Of a stretch of DNA of 44,808 nucleotides, positions 32,869-40,843 are shown piece by piece. The translations under genes and the position numbers were made by a program. The notes below the pieces were generated by a model that searched no databases, had not been told where the DNA came from, and saw only the letters and a list, made by a program, of their open reading frames with translations. Source of the stretch: Streptomyces apricus (GTDB taxonomy: Bacteria; Actinomycetota; Actinomycetes; Streptomycetales; Streptomycetaceae); NCBI RefSeq assembly GCF_008369065.1, contig NZ_VDFC01000029.1:13635-58442 (forward strand). Reading direction: 5' to 3'. Every line of letters begins with the position of its first letter. Position 1 is the first letter of the stretch.

Positions 32869-34281
32869 ATGATCAGAGCTCGGTTCCGCCGCACCCGCCG
32901 CGCCGGCGCGGTCACCCTCGCCTCCGCGCTCACGCTGACGGCGCTCGCCGCCTGCGGCACGAGCAGCAGCGGCGACGACGGCGACAACGGCTCCGGCAAC
33001 GCGAAAGCCGACCCCGCCGCACCGCTGGACCCGAAGACCAAGGTGTCCATCACCATCGACTGCATGCCCCCCGCGGCGAAGGCGGCCGAGCTCAGGCAGT
33101 GGAACGAGGACGTCAAGGAGTTCAACGAGAAGTACCCGAACGTGCGCATCGAAGGCCGCTCCACCCCGGGACAGTGCCTGGAACCGCCCCGCTTCACCGC
33201 CATGCTCAAGGCGAAGTCCCAGCCCGACGTGTTCTACACCTACTTCACCGACCTGCCGCAGGTCCTCGACAACGACGGCGCCCAGGACATCACCGCGTAC
33301 GTCAACGACAGGACCGTGCCGCTGCTGAAGGACATCGACCCCGACGTCCTCGGCTCGCTGAAGCAGGACGGCAAGCTCTACGGCCTGCCCACCAGCAACT
33401 ACCGCATGGGCCTGCTCATCAACCGCAAGCTCTTCAAGGAGGCCGGCCTCGACCCGGACGCCCCGCCGAAGACCTGGGACGAGGTGCGCAGCGCCGCCAA
33501 GAAGATCGCGGGCCTCGGGGGCGGGGTCGCCGGCTTCGGCGAGTACAGCGCGGCCAACACCGGCGGCTGGCACTTCACCGCGCAGATGTACAGCCTCGGC
33601 GGCGACGTCGTCGACGCGAGCGGCAAGAAGGCCGCCTTCAACGACGAGACGGGCAAGCAGGTCGCCGAGAACCTGCACGCCATGCGCTGGGACGACGACT
33701 CCATGGGCAAGACCCAGCTGCTGAAGTGGGGCGACCTCCAGAAGCAGATCGCCACCGACAAGCTCGGCATGTTCCTCGCCGCGCCCGACGACGTCACGTA
33801 CATGGTCCAGCAACTCGGCGCCGAGTACGAGAACTTCGGCATGGGGCCGATCCCGGGCGGTGAGAACACCCTCGCCGGCGGCAACAACTACATGATCAAG
33901 CAGGGCATCTCGCCCGACAAGGTCAAGGCCGCCGTCGCCTGGCTGAACTTCAAGTTCACCACGGTCGGCAAGGGCCACTACGACTGGAAGCGCTCCAAGG
34001 CGGACGGCCTGCCGGTGGGGCTCCCGCAGCCCAACCTGTGGCTGAACGGCTCCAAGACGAAGGACGACGCGGCCCGCAAGGAGTTCGCCACCATGCCGGT
34101 GGAGAACTTCAAGGCCTTCACCGACAACCCGGTCCCCGGCAAGGCCGAGCCGCCGAAGGCCCAGGAGATCTACAAGGTCCTCGACAACGTCATGTCCGGC
34201 ATCCTCACCAACAAGGACGCCGACATCGACAAGCTCCTCTCCACAGCCGAGTCCCAGGTCAACAAGGTCCTAGCGCCGTGA
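32869..34281 (+). CDS. CUT1-type sugar-binding lipoprotein
   Basis: 470-aa extracellular solute-binding lipoprotein of the oligosaccharide group. The signal peptide ends at Cys29 (ALAACGTSS); an Asp/Gly/Ser tether follows, then the SBP_bac_1 fold (VSITIDCMPPAAKAAELRQWNEDVKEFNEKYPNV, FYTYFTDLPQVLD, LGMFLAAPDD). ATG at 32869 after GAAGGGG. It would deliver alpha-1,3-linked oligosaccharides to the two permeases encoded downstream. The last codons (Leu-Ala-Pro-stop) are supplied by a 168-bp palindromic insert that starts at 34270; without the insert the frame would end Leu-Ala-Thr-Gln-stop. So the gene was probably altered only at its tail. Confidence 0.92.
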   Translation: MIRARFRRTRRAGAVTLASALTLTALAACGTSSSGDDGDNGSGNAKADPAAPLDPKTKVSITIDCMPPAAKAAELRQWNEDVKEFNEKYPNVRIEGRSTPGQCLEPPRFTAMLKAKSQPDVFYTYFTDLPQVLDNDGAQDITAYVNDRTVPLLKDIDPDVLGSLKQDGKLYGLPTSNYRMGLLINRKLFKEAGLDPDAPPKTWDEVRSAAKKIAGLGGGVAGFGEYSAANTGGWHFTAQMYSLGGDVVDASGKKAAFNDETGKQVAENLHAMRWDDDSMGKTQLLKWGDLQKQIATDKLGMFLAAPDDVTYMVQQLGAEYENFGMGPIPGGENTLAGGNNYMIKQGISPDKVKAAVAWLNFKFTTVGKGHYDWKRSKADGLPVGLPQPNLWLNGSKTKDDAARKEFATMPVENFKAFTDNPVPGKAEPPKAQEIYKVLDNVMSGILTNKDADIDKLLSTAESQVNKVLAP

Positions 34282-34437
34282 CAGGCAACGTTCGCCCGTC
34301 GCGACGCCCGGCACGCACTCTCGCTGCACCGGCCGAAATCCCAAGTACGTCCAGTACGAGGGCTTCCGGCCGGCACACCGAGAGCACGCACCGGACGCCG
34401 CTCCTTGACGGGCAAACGTTGCCTGCCACGGCACTAG
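34270..34437. mobile_element. 168-bp palindromic MITE-like element flanked by CTAG
   Basis: The two ends form a long imperfect inverted repeat: the outer 31 bases match at 28 positions (for example GGCAACGTTCGCCCGTC against GGCAACGTTTGCCCGTC), and an inner 33-base arm matches at 24. The apex contains GTAC-GTCCA-GTAC. CTAG is present at both boundaries (34270-34273 and 34434-34437) and can be a 4-bp target duplication like that of IS5-type elements. It codes for nothing. It is inserted at the 3' end of the binding-protein gene and lies between that gene and the first permease gene. Confidence 0.75.
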
Positions 34438-34520
34438 CCACCCAGTGACCATAAGACGGCCGGGCGGTGCCACCACCGCCCGGCCGCCCGCGCGCCGCCG
34501 CCGCACGCCAAGGAGCGACC

Positions 34521-35483
34521 ATGTCGGCCCCCACCCTCACCAAGGACCCGGCGGTCAGGGACCGCCGCCCCCGCAGGACCCGCGACCGTGCCCCGCGCCT
34601 CCCGGGCGGCGGGTTCGGCCAGGCCCTGCGCCGCAACCTCACCGCCCACGGCTTCCTCATCGGCGCGGTCCTGTGCTTCGCCTTCTTCTCCTGGTACCCG
34701 ATCGTCCGGGAATTCCTGCTCGCCTTCCAGAAGACCGAGGACGGCCGCGTCAGCTGGGTGGGCTGGGACAACTTCGTCACCGTCTGGAACGACCCGGCCT
34801 TCGGCCAGGCCTGGCGCAACACCCTGTGGTTCACCGTGCTGGCCCTGCTCCTCGGCTTCGTCGTGCCGTTCGTCGCCGCCCTGGTCATCAACGAGTTCCG
34901 GCACGGCCAGGGCTATCTGCGGCTCCTGGTCTACCTGCCCGTGATGCTCCCGCCGACCGCGTCCGTCCTGCTCTTCAAGTACCTGTACGACCCCGGGTAC
35001 GGCATGTTCAACGAGATACTCGGCGTCTTCGGCGTCCCCGCCCAGCAGTGGCTCCAGGACCCGGACACCGCGATGCTCTCCGTGGTCGTCGCCTCGACCT
35101 GGATGAACATGGGCGGCGCCACCCTCATCTACCTCGCCGCGCTCCAGGGCGTGCCGGGCGAGCTGTACGAGGCCGCCGAACTCGACGGCGCGGGCCTGCT
35201 GCGCAAGGTGTGGCACGTCACCGTCCCGCAGACCCGGCTCATCCTGCTGCTGATGCTCCTCATGCAGATCATCGCCACCATGCAGGTCTTCATCGAGCCG
35301 TTCCTGCTCACCGGCGGCGCGGGCCCCGAGGGCTCCACCACCACCGTCGTCTACCTGATCTACCAGTACGCCTTCAACTTCAACAACTACGGGGCCGCGG
35401 CGGCGCTCGGCCTGCTCCTGCTCGTCCTGCTGGCCGGCTTCTCGGCCGTCTACACCAAGCTCAACCGCGCCGACCAGGACTAG
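34521..35483 (+). CDS. CUT1 sugar ABC permease, MalF-like
   Basis: 320-aa inner-membrane subunit with about six membrane segments (starting LTAHGFLIGAVLCFAFFSWYPIV) and the EAA loop YEAAELDGAGLLRKVWHVTVP that docks the ATPase. ATG at 34521 after AAGGAGCGACC. It is the first of two permeases after the binding-protein gene, from which it is separated by 239 bp that include the MITE-like element. No ATPase gene is present in the locus; streptomycete CUT1 systems commonly share MsiK encoded elsewhere. Confidence 0.93.
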   Translation: MSAPTLTKDPAVRDRRPRRTRDRAPRLPGGGFGQALRRNLTAHGFLIGAVLCFAFFSWYPIVREFLLAFQKTEDGRVSWVGWDNFVTVWNDPAFGQAWRNTLWFTVLALLLGFVVPFVAALVINEFRHGQGYLRLLVYLPVMLPPTASVLLFKYLYDPGYGMFNEILGVFGVPAQQWLQDPDTAMLSVVVASTWMNMGGATLIYLAALQGVPGELYEAAELDGAGLLRKVWHVTVPQTRLILLLMLLMQIIATMQVFIEPFLLTGGAGPEGSTTTVVYLIYQYAFNFNNYGAAAALGLLLLVLLAGFSAVYTKLNRADQD

Positions 35484-35503
35484 GACCCGGGGGAGACAAG
35501 GAC

Positions 35504-36379
35504 ATGTCCACTCGTACGCTCATCTCACCCGCCCAACTGGCGCGCCCCCGCGGCAAGCTCCTCTACTGGGTGTGCTTCGCGCTCGTCGTCGTCCTGTTCA
35601 CGCTGGCCTTCCTCGGCCCGCTGTACTGGATGGTGTCCAGCGGCCTCAAGACCACCCAGGAAGCCGTCCAGACCCCGCCGACCTGGGTCCCGGGCTCCGT
35701 CCACACGGAGAACTACACGCGCGCCTGGGAGGTGATGGACCTCGCCAGGCTCCTGTTCAACACCCTCTACTACGCGTTCGGCGCGCTCGCCTTCCAGCTG
35801 GTGCTGGACGTGGCCGCCGCCTACTCGCTCTCCAAGCTGCGGCCCGTCCTCGGCAAGGCGATCCTCGGCCTGATGCTCGCCACCCTGATGATCCCGGCGA
35901 CCGTCCTCGTCGTACCGCAGTACCTCACCGCGCTGGACGTGCCGATCGTCGAACGCAACCTGCTCAACTCGCCCTGGGCGATCTGGCTCCCGTCGGTCAC
36001 CAACGCCTTCAACATCTTCCTGCTCAAGCGGTTCTTCGACTCGATCCCCAGGGAACTGCTCGACGCGGCGTCGATGGACGGCGCGGGCTCCCTGCGCGTC
36101 CTGTGGTCCGTCGTGCTGCCTGTCTCCCGGCCCATCCTCGGCGTGGTCTCCATCTTCGCCGTCGTCGGCGTCTGGAAGGACTTCCTCTGGCCCATGCTGG
36201 TCCTGCCCGACCCCTCGCAGCAGACCCTCGCCGTCGGCATCTACTCGCTCGCCACCAGCGTGCCCGAGAACGTGCTGATCGCCGCGCTGACCATCGCCTC
36301 CCTGCCCACGCTCCTGCTGTTCCTGATCTTCCAGCGCAACATCATGAGCGGACTGACGGCCGGCGGCCTCAAGGGCTGA
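35504..36379 (+). CDS. CUT1 sugar ABC permease, MalG-like
   Basis: 291-aa membrane subunit with six hydrophobic segments and the EAA loop LLDAASMDGAGSLRVLWSVVLP; the C-terminus MSGLTAGGLKG is typical of MalG-type permeases. ATG at 35504 after GGGGGAGACAAGGAC, 20 bp from the first permease stop. It would form a heterodimer with the product of 34521-35483. Confidence 0.93.
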   Translation: MSTRTLISPAQLARPRGKLLYWVCFALVVVLFTLAFLGPLYWMVSSGLKTTQEAVQTPPTWVPGSVHTENYTRAWEVMDLARLLFNTLYYAFGALAFQLVLDVAAAYSLSKLRPVLGKAILGLMLATLMIPATVLVVPQYLTALDVPIVERNLLNSPWAIWLPSVTNAFNIFLLKRFFDSIPRELLDAASMDGAGSLRVLWSVVLPVSRPILGVVSIFAVVGVWKDFLWPMLVLPDPSQQTLAVGIYSLATSVPENVLIAALTIASLPTLLLFLIFQRNIMSGLTAGGLKG

Positions 36380-36475
36380 CCGCACACCCGCAGTCCGGCA
36401 CCGCACGCGGCCCGGGCACCCCGCACGATCCGGGTGCCTCCCGCGGCGGACACCCCGCAGGTGCCCCCACCGATC

Positions 36476-36526
36476 CTCCGCCGCCACCCCGTTCCCGACG
36501 CCCCGCTGTCCGGGGCGGCGGCGGAG
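36476..36526 (+). ncRNA. Long hairpin between permease and alpha-glucosidase genes
   Basis: Arms CTCCGCCGCCACCCCG (36476-36491) and CGGGGCGGCGGCGGAG (36511-36526) pair at 15 of 16 positions around a 19-base loop. A smaller GGCACCC/GGGTGCC hairpin precedes it. Neither has a T tract. They may act as mRNA processing or stability structures within the operon, or as attenuators; they are not called as an independent RNA gene. Confidence 0.45.
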
Positions 36527-36555
36527 AACCACCCCTGCCCCGAAAGGACCGACAC

Positions 36556-38175
36556 GTGGCAGTCCCTGAGCCCGGTACGACGACCCCCGGACACACCGAC
36601 GACTGGTGGCGCGGCGCCGCCATCTACCAGGTGTACCCGCGCAGCTTCGCCGACGGCGACGGCGACGGCACCGGGGACCTCGCGGGCGTACGGTCGAGAT
36701 TGCCCTACCTCGCCGAACTGGGCGTCGACGCGATCTGGTTCACCCCCTGGTACCTGTCCCCGCTCGCCGACGGCGGCTACGACGTCGCCGACTACCGCAC
36801 CATCGACCCCGCCTTCGGCGACCTCGCCGAGGCCGAACGGCTGATCGCCGAGGCCCGCGGGCTCGGCATCCGCACCATCGTCGACATCGTCCCCAACCAC
36901 GTCTCCGACCAGCACGCCTGGTTCCGCGCCGCGCTCGCCGCCGGTCCCGGCAGTCCCGAGCGCAAGCTCTTCCACTTCCGCCCCGGGCGCGGCGAACACG
37001 GCGAACTGCCGCCCAACGACTGGCCGTCGCAGTTCTCCGGCGAGACCTGGACCCGGGTCGAGGACGGCGAGTGGTACCTGCACCTGTTCACCCCGCAGCA
37101 GCCGGACCTCAACTGGGCCCACCCCGCCGTGCGGGAGGAGCACGAGGAGGTGCTGCGCTTCTGGTTCGAGCGGGGCGTGGCGGGCGTGCGCATCGATTCC
37201 GCCGCGCTGCCCGCCAAGGACCCCGACCTGCCCGAGTTCGTGGAGGGCCGCGACCCCCATCCGTACATCGACCGGGACGACCTGCACGAGATCTACCGCT
37301 CCTGGCGGCGGATCGCCGACGAGTACGGCGCCGTCTTCGTCGGCGAGGTGTGGCTGCCGGACTCCGAGCGCTTCGCCCGCTACCTGCGCCCCGACGAACT
37401 GCACACCGCCTTCAACTTCAGCTTCCTGTCCTGCCCCTGGGACGCGGAGCGGCTGCGCGCCGCCGTCGACGACACCCTCGCCGAACACGCCCCGGTCGGG
37501 GCGCCGGCCACCTGGGTGCTGTGCAACCACGACGTCACCCGCACGGTCACCCGCTACGGGCGCCACGACACCGGCTTCGACTTCGCCACCAAGGCCTTCG
37601 GCACCCCGACCGACCTGGAACTCGGCACCCGCCGGGCCCGCGCCGCCGCCCTGCTCACCCTCGCCCTGCCCGGCTCCGTCTACCTCTACCAGGGCGAGGA
37701 ACTCGGCCTGCCCGAGGCGGAGATACCCCGCGACCGCATCCAGGACCCGATGCACTTCCGCTCCGGCGGCACCGACCCGGGCCGCGACGGCTGCCGCGTA
37801 CCGCTGCCCTGGACGGCCGACGCCCCGTACGCCGGTTTCGGCTCGCGCACCGAACCCTGGCTGCCGCAGCCGGACGGCTGGTCCGCCTACGCCGCCGACC
37901 GCCAGGCCGGCGACCCGCACTCCATGCTGACCCTCTACCGCACCGCGCTGGCCCTGCGCCGCGCCGACCCGGCGCTGGGCGACGGCCCGCTGGAGTGGCT
38001 GCCCACCGGCGACGGGGTCCTCGCCTTCCGCCGCGCCCCGGACCTGGTCTGCGTGACGAACCTGGCCGGCACCCCGGCCGTCCTGCCGGACCACACGGAG
38101 GTCCTGCTCTCCAGCGGCCCGCTGGACGCCGACGGCAGGCTGCCCACCGACACGTCGGTGTGGCTGCGGAGCTGA
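36556..38175 (+). CDS. GH13 alpha-glucosidase (oligosaccharide-degrading, cytoplasmic)
   Basis: 539-aa enzyme with the (beta/alpha)8 amylase fold. Family motifs: DIVPNHVSD, nucleophile Asp214 in GVRIDSAA, acid/base Glu264 in VGEVWLP, and Asp326 in CNHDVTR. The start WWRGAAIYQVYPRSFADGDGDGTGDL is typical of alpha-glucosidase/oligo-1,6-glucosidase members, and no signal peptide is seen. GTG at 36556 after GAAAGGACC. Ser follows the nucleophile where related enzymes have Val (alpha-1,6) or Ala/Thr (alpha-1,4), so linkage preference cannot be read directly. As the last gene of the importer cluster it probably hydrolyses imported alpha-1,3-oligosaccharides to glucose. Ordinary maltose-type activity is possible. 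Confidence 0.92.
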   Translation: MAVPEPGTTTPGHTDDWWRGAAIYQVYPRSFADGDGDGTGDLAGVRSRLPYLAELGVDAIWFTPWYLSPLADGGYDVADYRTIDPAFGDLAEAERLIAEARGLGIRTIVDIVPNHVSDQHAWFRAALAAGPGSPERKLFHFRPGRGEHGELPPNDWPSQFSGETWTRVEDGEWYLHLFTPQQPDLNWAHPAVREEHEEVLRFWFERGVAGVRIDSAALPAKDPDLPEFVEGRDPHPYIDRDDLHEIYRSWRRIADEYGAVFVGEVWLPDSERFARYLRPDELHTAFNFSFLSCPWDAERLRAAVDDTLAEHAPVGAPATWVLCNHDVTRTVTRYGRHDTGFDFATKAFGTPTDLELGTRRARAAALLTLALPGSVYLYQGEELGLPEAEIPRDRIQDPMHFRSGGTDPGRDGCRVPLPWTADAPYAGFGSRTEPWLPQPDGWSAYAADRQAGDPHSMLTLYRTALALRRADPALGDGPLEWLPTGDGVLAFRRAPDLVCVTNLAGTPAVLPDHTEVLLSSGPLDADGRLPTDTSVWLRS

Positions 38176-38197
38176 GCGCCCACCGGTCGGCCGCCGG

Positions 38198-38689
38198 TCA
38201 GAAGTGGGTGGCGATCCCGAACACCCGCCGCAACTGCGCCATGTCGTGCAGGTCGCGGTCGGCCGGTTCGTACCCCTGGTGGAAGTACACCTGCTGCTCC
38301 GCCGACAGACAGGGGACACCCGCCCCCTGGATCGTGCCGCGGACGAAACAGGAGGCGGGGTAGCGGAACGGGCGGTCCGGGTCCAGCGAGGCCTGCACCG
38401 CCGACCCGTCCGCCGCGAGGACCAGCGGGTGCAGGTCGATCTCGCGCCCGCGTGCGTCCGTCACCACGAACCGCACGGGGCGCCAGTCGAGCGTCTCGGC
38501 GAACCCGGCCTCGGCGAGGGCCGCCACGACCGCGTGCTCCTGGTCCTCGCGGTGCATCAGGTCCAGGTCGCGGTGGCGGCGAGTCTGCTCCCCGACCAAG
38601 GCGTCGACGCCCCATCCACCGCCCACCCAGACGTCGGTGTCAGCAGCACGCAGCACGGAGAGGACGGACAGCACGTCGTCGGCGGTCAT
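38198..38689 (-). CDS. Nucleotidyltransferase, ANT(2'')/LinA-like
   Basis: 163-aa protein of the aminoglycoside/lincosamide nucleotidyltransferase fold. VGGGWGVDALVGEQTRRHRDLDLM (residues 22-45) has the GGW-x-VDAL start and Asp41-x-Asp43; the third acidic residue is Asp85 in REIDLHPL. These are the metal-binding residues of ANT(2'') and LnuA enzymes that adenylylate antibiotics. The true substrate is unknown; many chromosomal members do not confer resistance. The ATG at 38689 has no evident ribosome site. It is convergent with the alpha-glucosidase gene (22 bp apart). Confidence 0.82.
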   Translation of the reverse strand: MTADDVLSVLSVLRAADTDVWVGGGWGVDALVGEQTRRHRDLDLMHREDQEHAVVAALAEAGFAETLDWRPVRFVVTDARGREIDLHPLVLAADGSAVQASLDPDRPFRYPASCFVRGTIQGAGVPCLSAEQQVYFHQGYEPADRDLHDMAQLRRVFGIATHF

Positions 38690-38765
38690 CACGCGAGCAC
38701 GGTAACCACGCGGCGGCCGCGCGGGCGAGCGAGTTACCTGCCGAGCGGCTCACCTGCCGAGCGGC

Positions 38766-39350
38766 TCACCTGCCGAGCGCCGCGACGCCGGCCCGCGCGT
38801 ACTTCTCGTCCAGGTCGCCGGAGGGCGCGCCCGCCACCCCGATGCCCGCGATCGGCGCGTTCTTCGCGGTGACCGGGGCCCCGCCCGCGAGGAACAGGGT
38901 GCCGGGGATGTCCTTGAGGTTCGGGGCCTGCTCCAGGCGCTTCGCCAGCTCGGAGGTCGGCGCGTTCCACGACACCGCCGTGTACGCCTTCTTCTCGGCC
39001 GACGCGTAGGACTGCGGGCCGGCGCCGTCGCCGCGCAGGGTCACCACGGTGTTGCCGTTGCGGTCGACGACGGCGACGGAGACGCGCTGGTCGTCCTCGC
39101 GCGCCGCGTCGAGCGCCGCCCGCGCGGCCCGCTCGGCGGCGTCGACCGTCAGGTGGGTGGTCCGCGTCAGGTTCTTGTCCGTGGCGTCGGCCCTGACCAC
39201 GGTGTCGGCCTCGGCGGCCGCCCGTGCGGCGGGCGCCGCGGAGGAGGCGCTCGCCGAGTAGGCGCCGACGCCCCCGAGGGTGACGGCGGCGACCAGGGCG
39301 CCGCCGGTGACGGCGCGGGTACGACGGGAGGTCTTCTTGACGTGCTGCAT
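38766..39350 (-). CDS. hbpS: Secreted haem-binding sensor protein HbpS (GlcG/DUF336 family)
   Basis: 194-aa exported protein. The N-terminus has twin Arg (TSRRTRAVTGGALVAAVTLGGVGAYSASASSA) and an Ala-rich stretch, compatible with Tat export known for HbpS. The GlcG fold follows: LTVDAAERAARAALDAAREDDQRVSVAVVDRNGNTVV, then SAEKKAYTAVSWN and VTAKNAPIAGIGVAGAPSGDLDEKYARAGV. In Streptomyces reticuli HbpS binds haem and iron, forms octamers and modulates SenS. ATG after AGGAGCGGCAGCC. Its gene is divergent from senS-senR here, exactly as in that system. Confidence 0.9.
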   Translation of the reverse strand: MQHVKKTSRRTRAVTGGALVAAVTLGGVGAYSASASSAAPAARAAAEADTVVRADATDKNLTRTTHLTVDAAERAARAALDAAREDDQRVSVAVVDRNGNTVVTLRGDGAGPQSYASAEKKAYTAVSWNAPTSELAKRLEQAPNLKDIPGTLFLAGGAPVTAKNAPIAGIGVAGAPSGDLDEKYARAGVAALGR

Positions 39351-39503
39351 GGCTGCCGCTCCTGGAGGTCTGCGTGGATGGTGCGGGTGGTGGCGGGCCC
39401 CGGCCGTGCGGGCCGCCGCTCTGTCATCCATCGTGGGTCCGCGCCGGGCACCGGACGGTCGGCGGTCCGGCTGCACCCGGCGCGCCGGACGGCCGACACG
39501 GGC

Positions 39504-39521
39504 ATCGACCGATCGGTTGAT
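39504..39521. promoter_or_regulatory. 18-bp palindrome, candidate SenR operator
   Basis: ATCGACC-GATC-GGTTGAT is an inverted repeat with one mismatch pair, located between divergent hbpS (start 39350) and senS (start 39578). In the known system SenR binds the hbpS-senS intergenic region. The link to this particular palindrome is inferred. Confidence 0.5.
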
Positions 39522-39577
39522 CCGCGGGCCGCGCCCCTGGGCGAGAATGAGGTGTCCGGCCGGTTCAGGAGGTGCAC

Positions 39578-40843
39578 GTGCGGTCCGACGACACAGGAGC
39601 ACCCGCGGACGACGGCCCGTCGCGGGACGAGCGCCGGCTGGCCCTGGTCATGCACGTCGTCTGCTACGTCCTGCTCGCCACCTGCCTGGCGCGCTACGTC
39701 CAGCGGCACGCCGCCGAGCCCCGCGCACCCTGGGTGGTCGCGCTGGCCGTGCTCCTGGCCGTCCTCTACGCGGTCGGCGCGATCCCGGCGGCCGGCGGGA
39801 CGTCCCCCACGCCGCGCGGCAGGGACACATGGCCCCCGGCGCACCGGCTGGTCCGGCTGGGCGCGGTGGTCGCCACGTGGGCGGTCCTCGTGGTGTGCGC
39901 GCCGAGCTTCGCCTGGGTGGCGGTGCCGCTGTTCTACACGGCCCTGCGCACCCTGCCGCCCGCCGCCGCGTACGCCCTCGCGGCGTTCCTCACCGTTCTC
40001 GTGATCCTCGCCCAACTCGCCCTGGCACCGCGGTTCAGCCTCGACCTCGTCGTCGGCCCGGCGGCCGTCGCCACCCTCGCCACCGCGGTCTTCGCGCACA
40101 CACGGCAACAGGCGGACCGCCAGCGCGCCCTCATCGACGACCTGCTCGGCACCCGCCGCGAGCTGGCCGCCACCGAACGCCGCGAAGGAGTCCTCGCCGA
40201 GCGCCAGCGGCTGTCCATGGAGATCCACGACACGCTCGCCCAGGGGCTGTCGAGCCAGCGGATGCTGCTGCAGGCGGCGCTGCGGACCTGGGACACCGAC
40301 CCGGCCAAGGCCCGCGCCCACGTCGGTACGGCCGTTTCCGTCACCGGGCACAACCTCGCCGAGGCCCGCCGCTTCGTGCACGACCTGGCACCCGCCGACC
40401 TCGCCCGGGGCGGCGGTCTCGACACGGCGCTGCGCACCCTCGCGGCCCGCGAGTCGGGCCCGGCGCTCACCGTCCGCGTCCACGTCGACGACGGCGGGCG
40501 TACGGCGCCGCTGCCCGACCGGGCCCGGTCCGCGCTCCTGCGCATCGCCCAGGGCGCCCTGGCCAACGTGCGGGAGCACTCGGGGGCCACGGCCACCGCA
40601 CTCACGCTCACCCGGCTCGACGACCAGGTGGTCCTCGACGTCGCCGACAACGGACACGGCTTCGACCCGGCGACCGTCGCCACCGCCGGCCCGTCCGGCG
40701 GGCGCGGGCACGGCATCCGGGCGATGCGGGCCCGGGTGCGCCAGCTCGGCGGCACGCTGAGCATCGAGTCCGCACCGGGGGAGGGCGCCGTCCTGACCGC
40801 GACCGTCCCCCTCGCCCCGCACACCGAGGAGACGCCGCGATGA
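39578..40843 (+). CDS. senS: Sensor histidine kinase SenS
   Basis: 421-aa membrane kinase. About five hydrophobic segments occupy residues ~20-170, and there is no large external domain, so it needs a partner for sensing. The HisKA_3 dimerisation domain carries the phospho-acceptor His217 (RLSMEIHDTLAQGLSS), and HATPase_c includes LANVREHSGATAT, DNGHGFD and GGRGHGIRAMRARV. The GTG at 39578 is preferred because AGGAGG covers 39567-39572. It ends in an ATGA overlap with senR. Known partner HbpS regulates its autophosphorylation in response to haem and oxidative stress. Confidence 0.9.
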   Translation: MRSDDTGAPADDGPSRDERRLALVMHVVCYVLLATCLARYVQRHAAEPRAPWVVALAVLLAVLYAVGAIPAAGGTSPTPRGRDTWPPAHRLVRLGAVVATWAVLVVCAPSFAWVAVPLFYTALRTLPPAAAYALAAFLTVLVILAQLALAPRFSLDLVVGPAAVATLATAVFAHTRQQADRQRALIDDLLGTRRELAATERREGVLAERQRLSMEIHDTLAQGLSSQRMLLQAALRTWDTDPAKARAHVGTAVSVTGHNLAEARRFVHDLAPADLARGGGLDTALRTLAARESGPALTVRVHVDDGGRTAPLPDRARSALLRIAQGALANVREHSGATATALTLTRLDDQVVLDVADNGHGFDPATVATAGPSGGRGHGIRAMRARVRQLGGTLSIESAPGEGAVLTATVPLAPHTEETPR

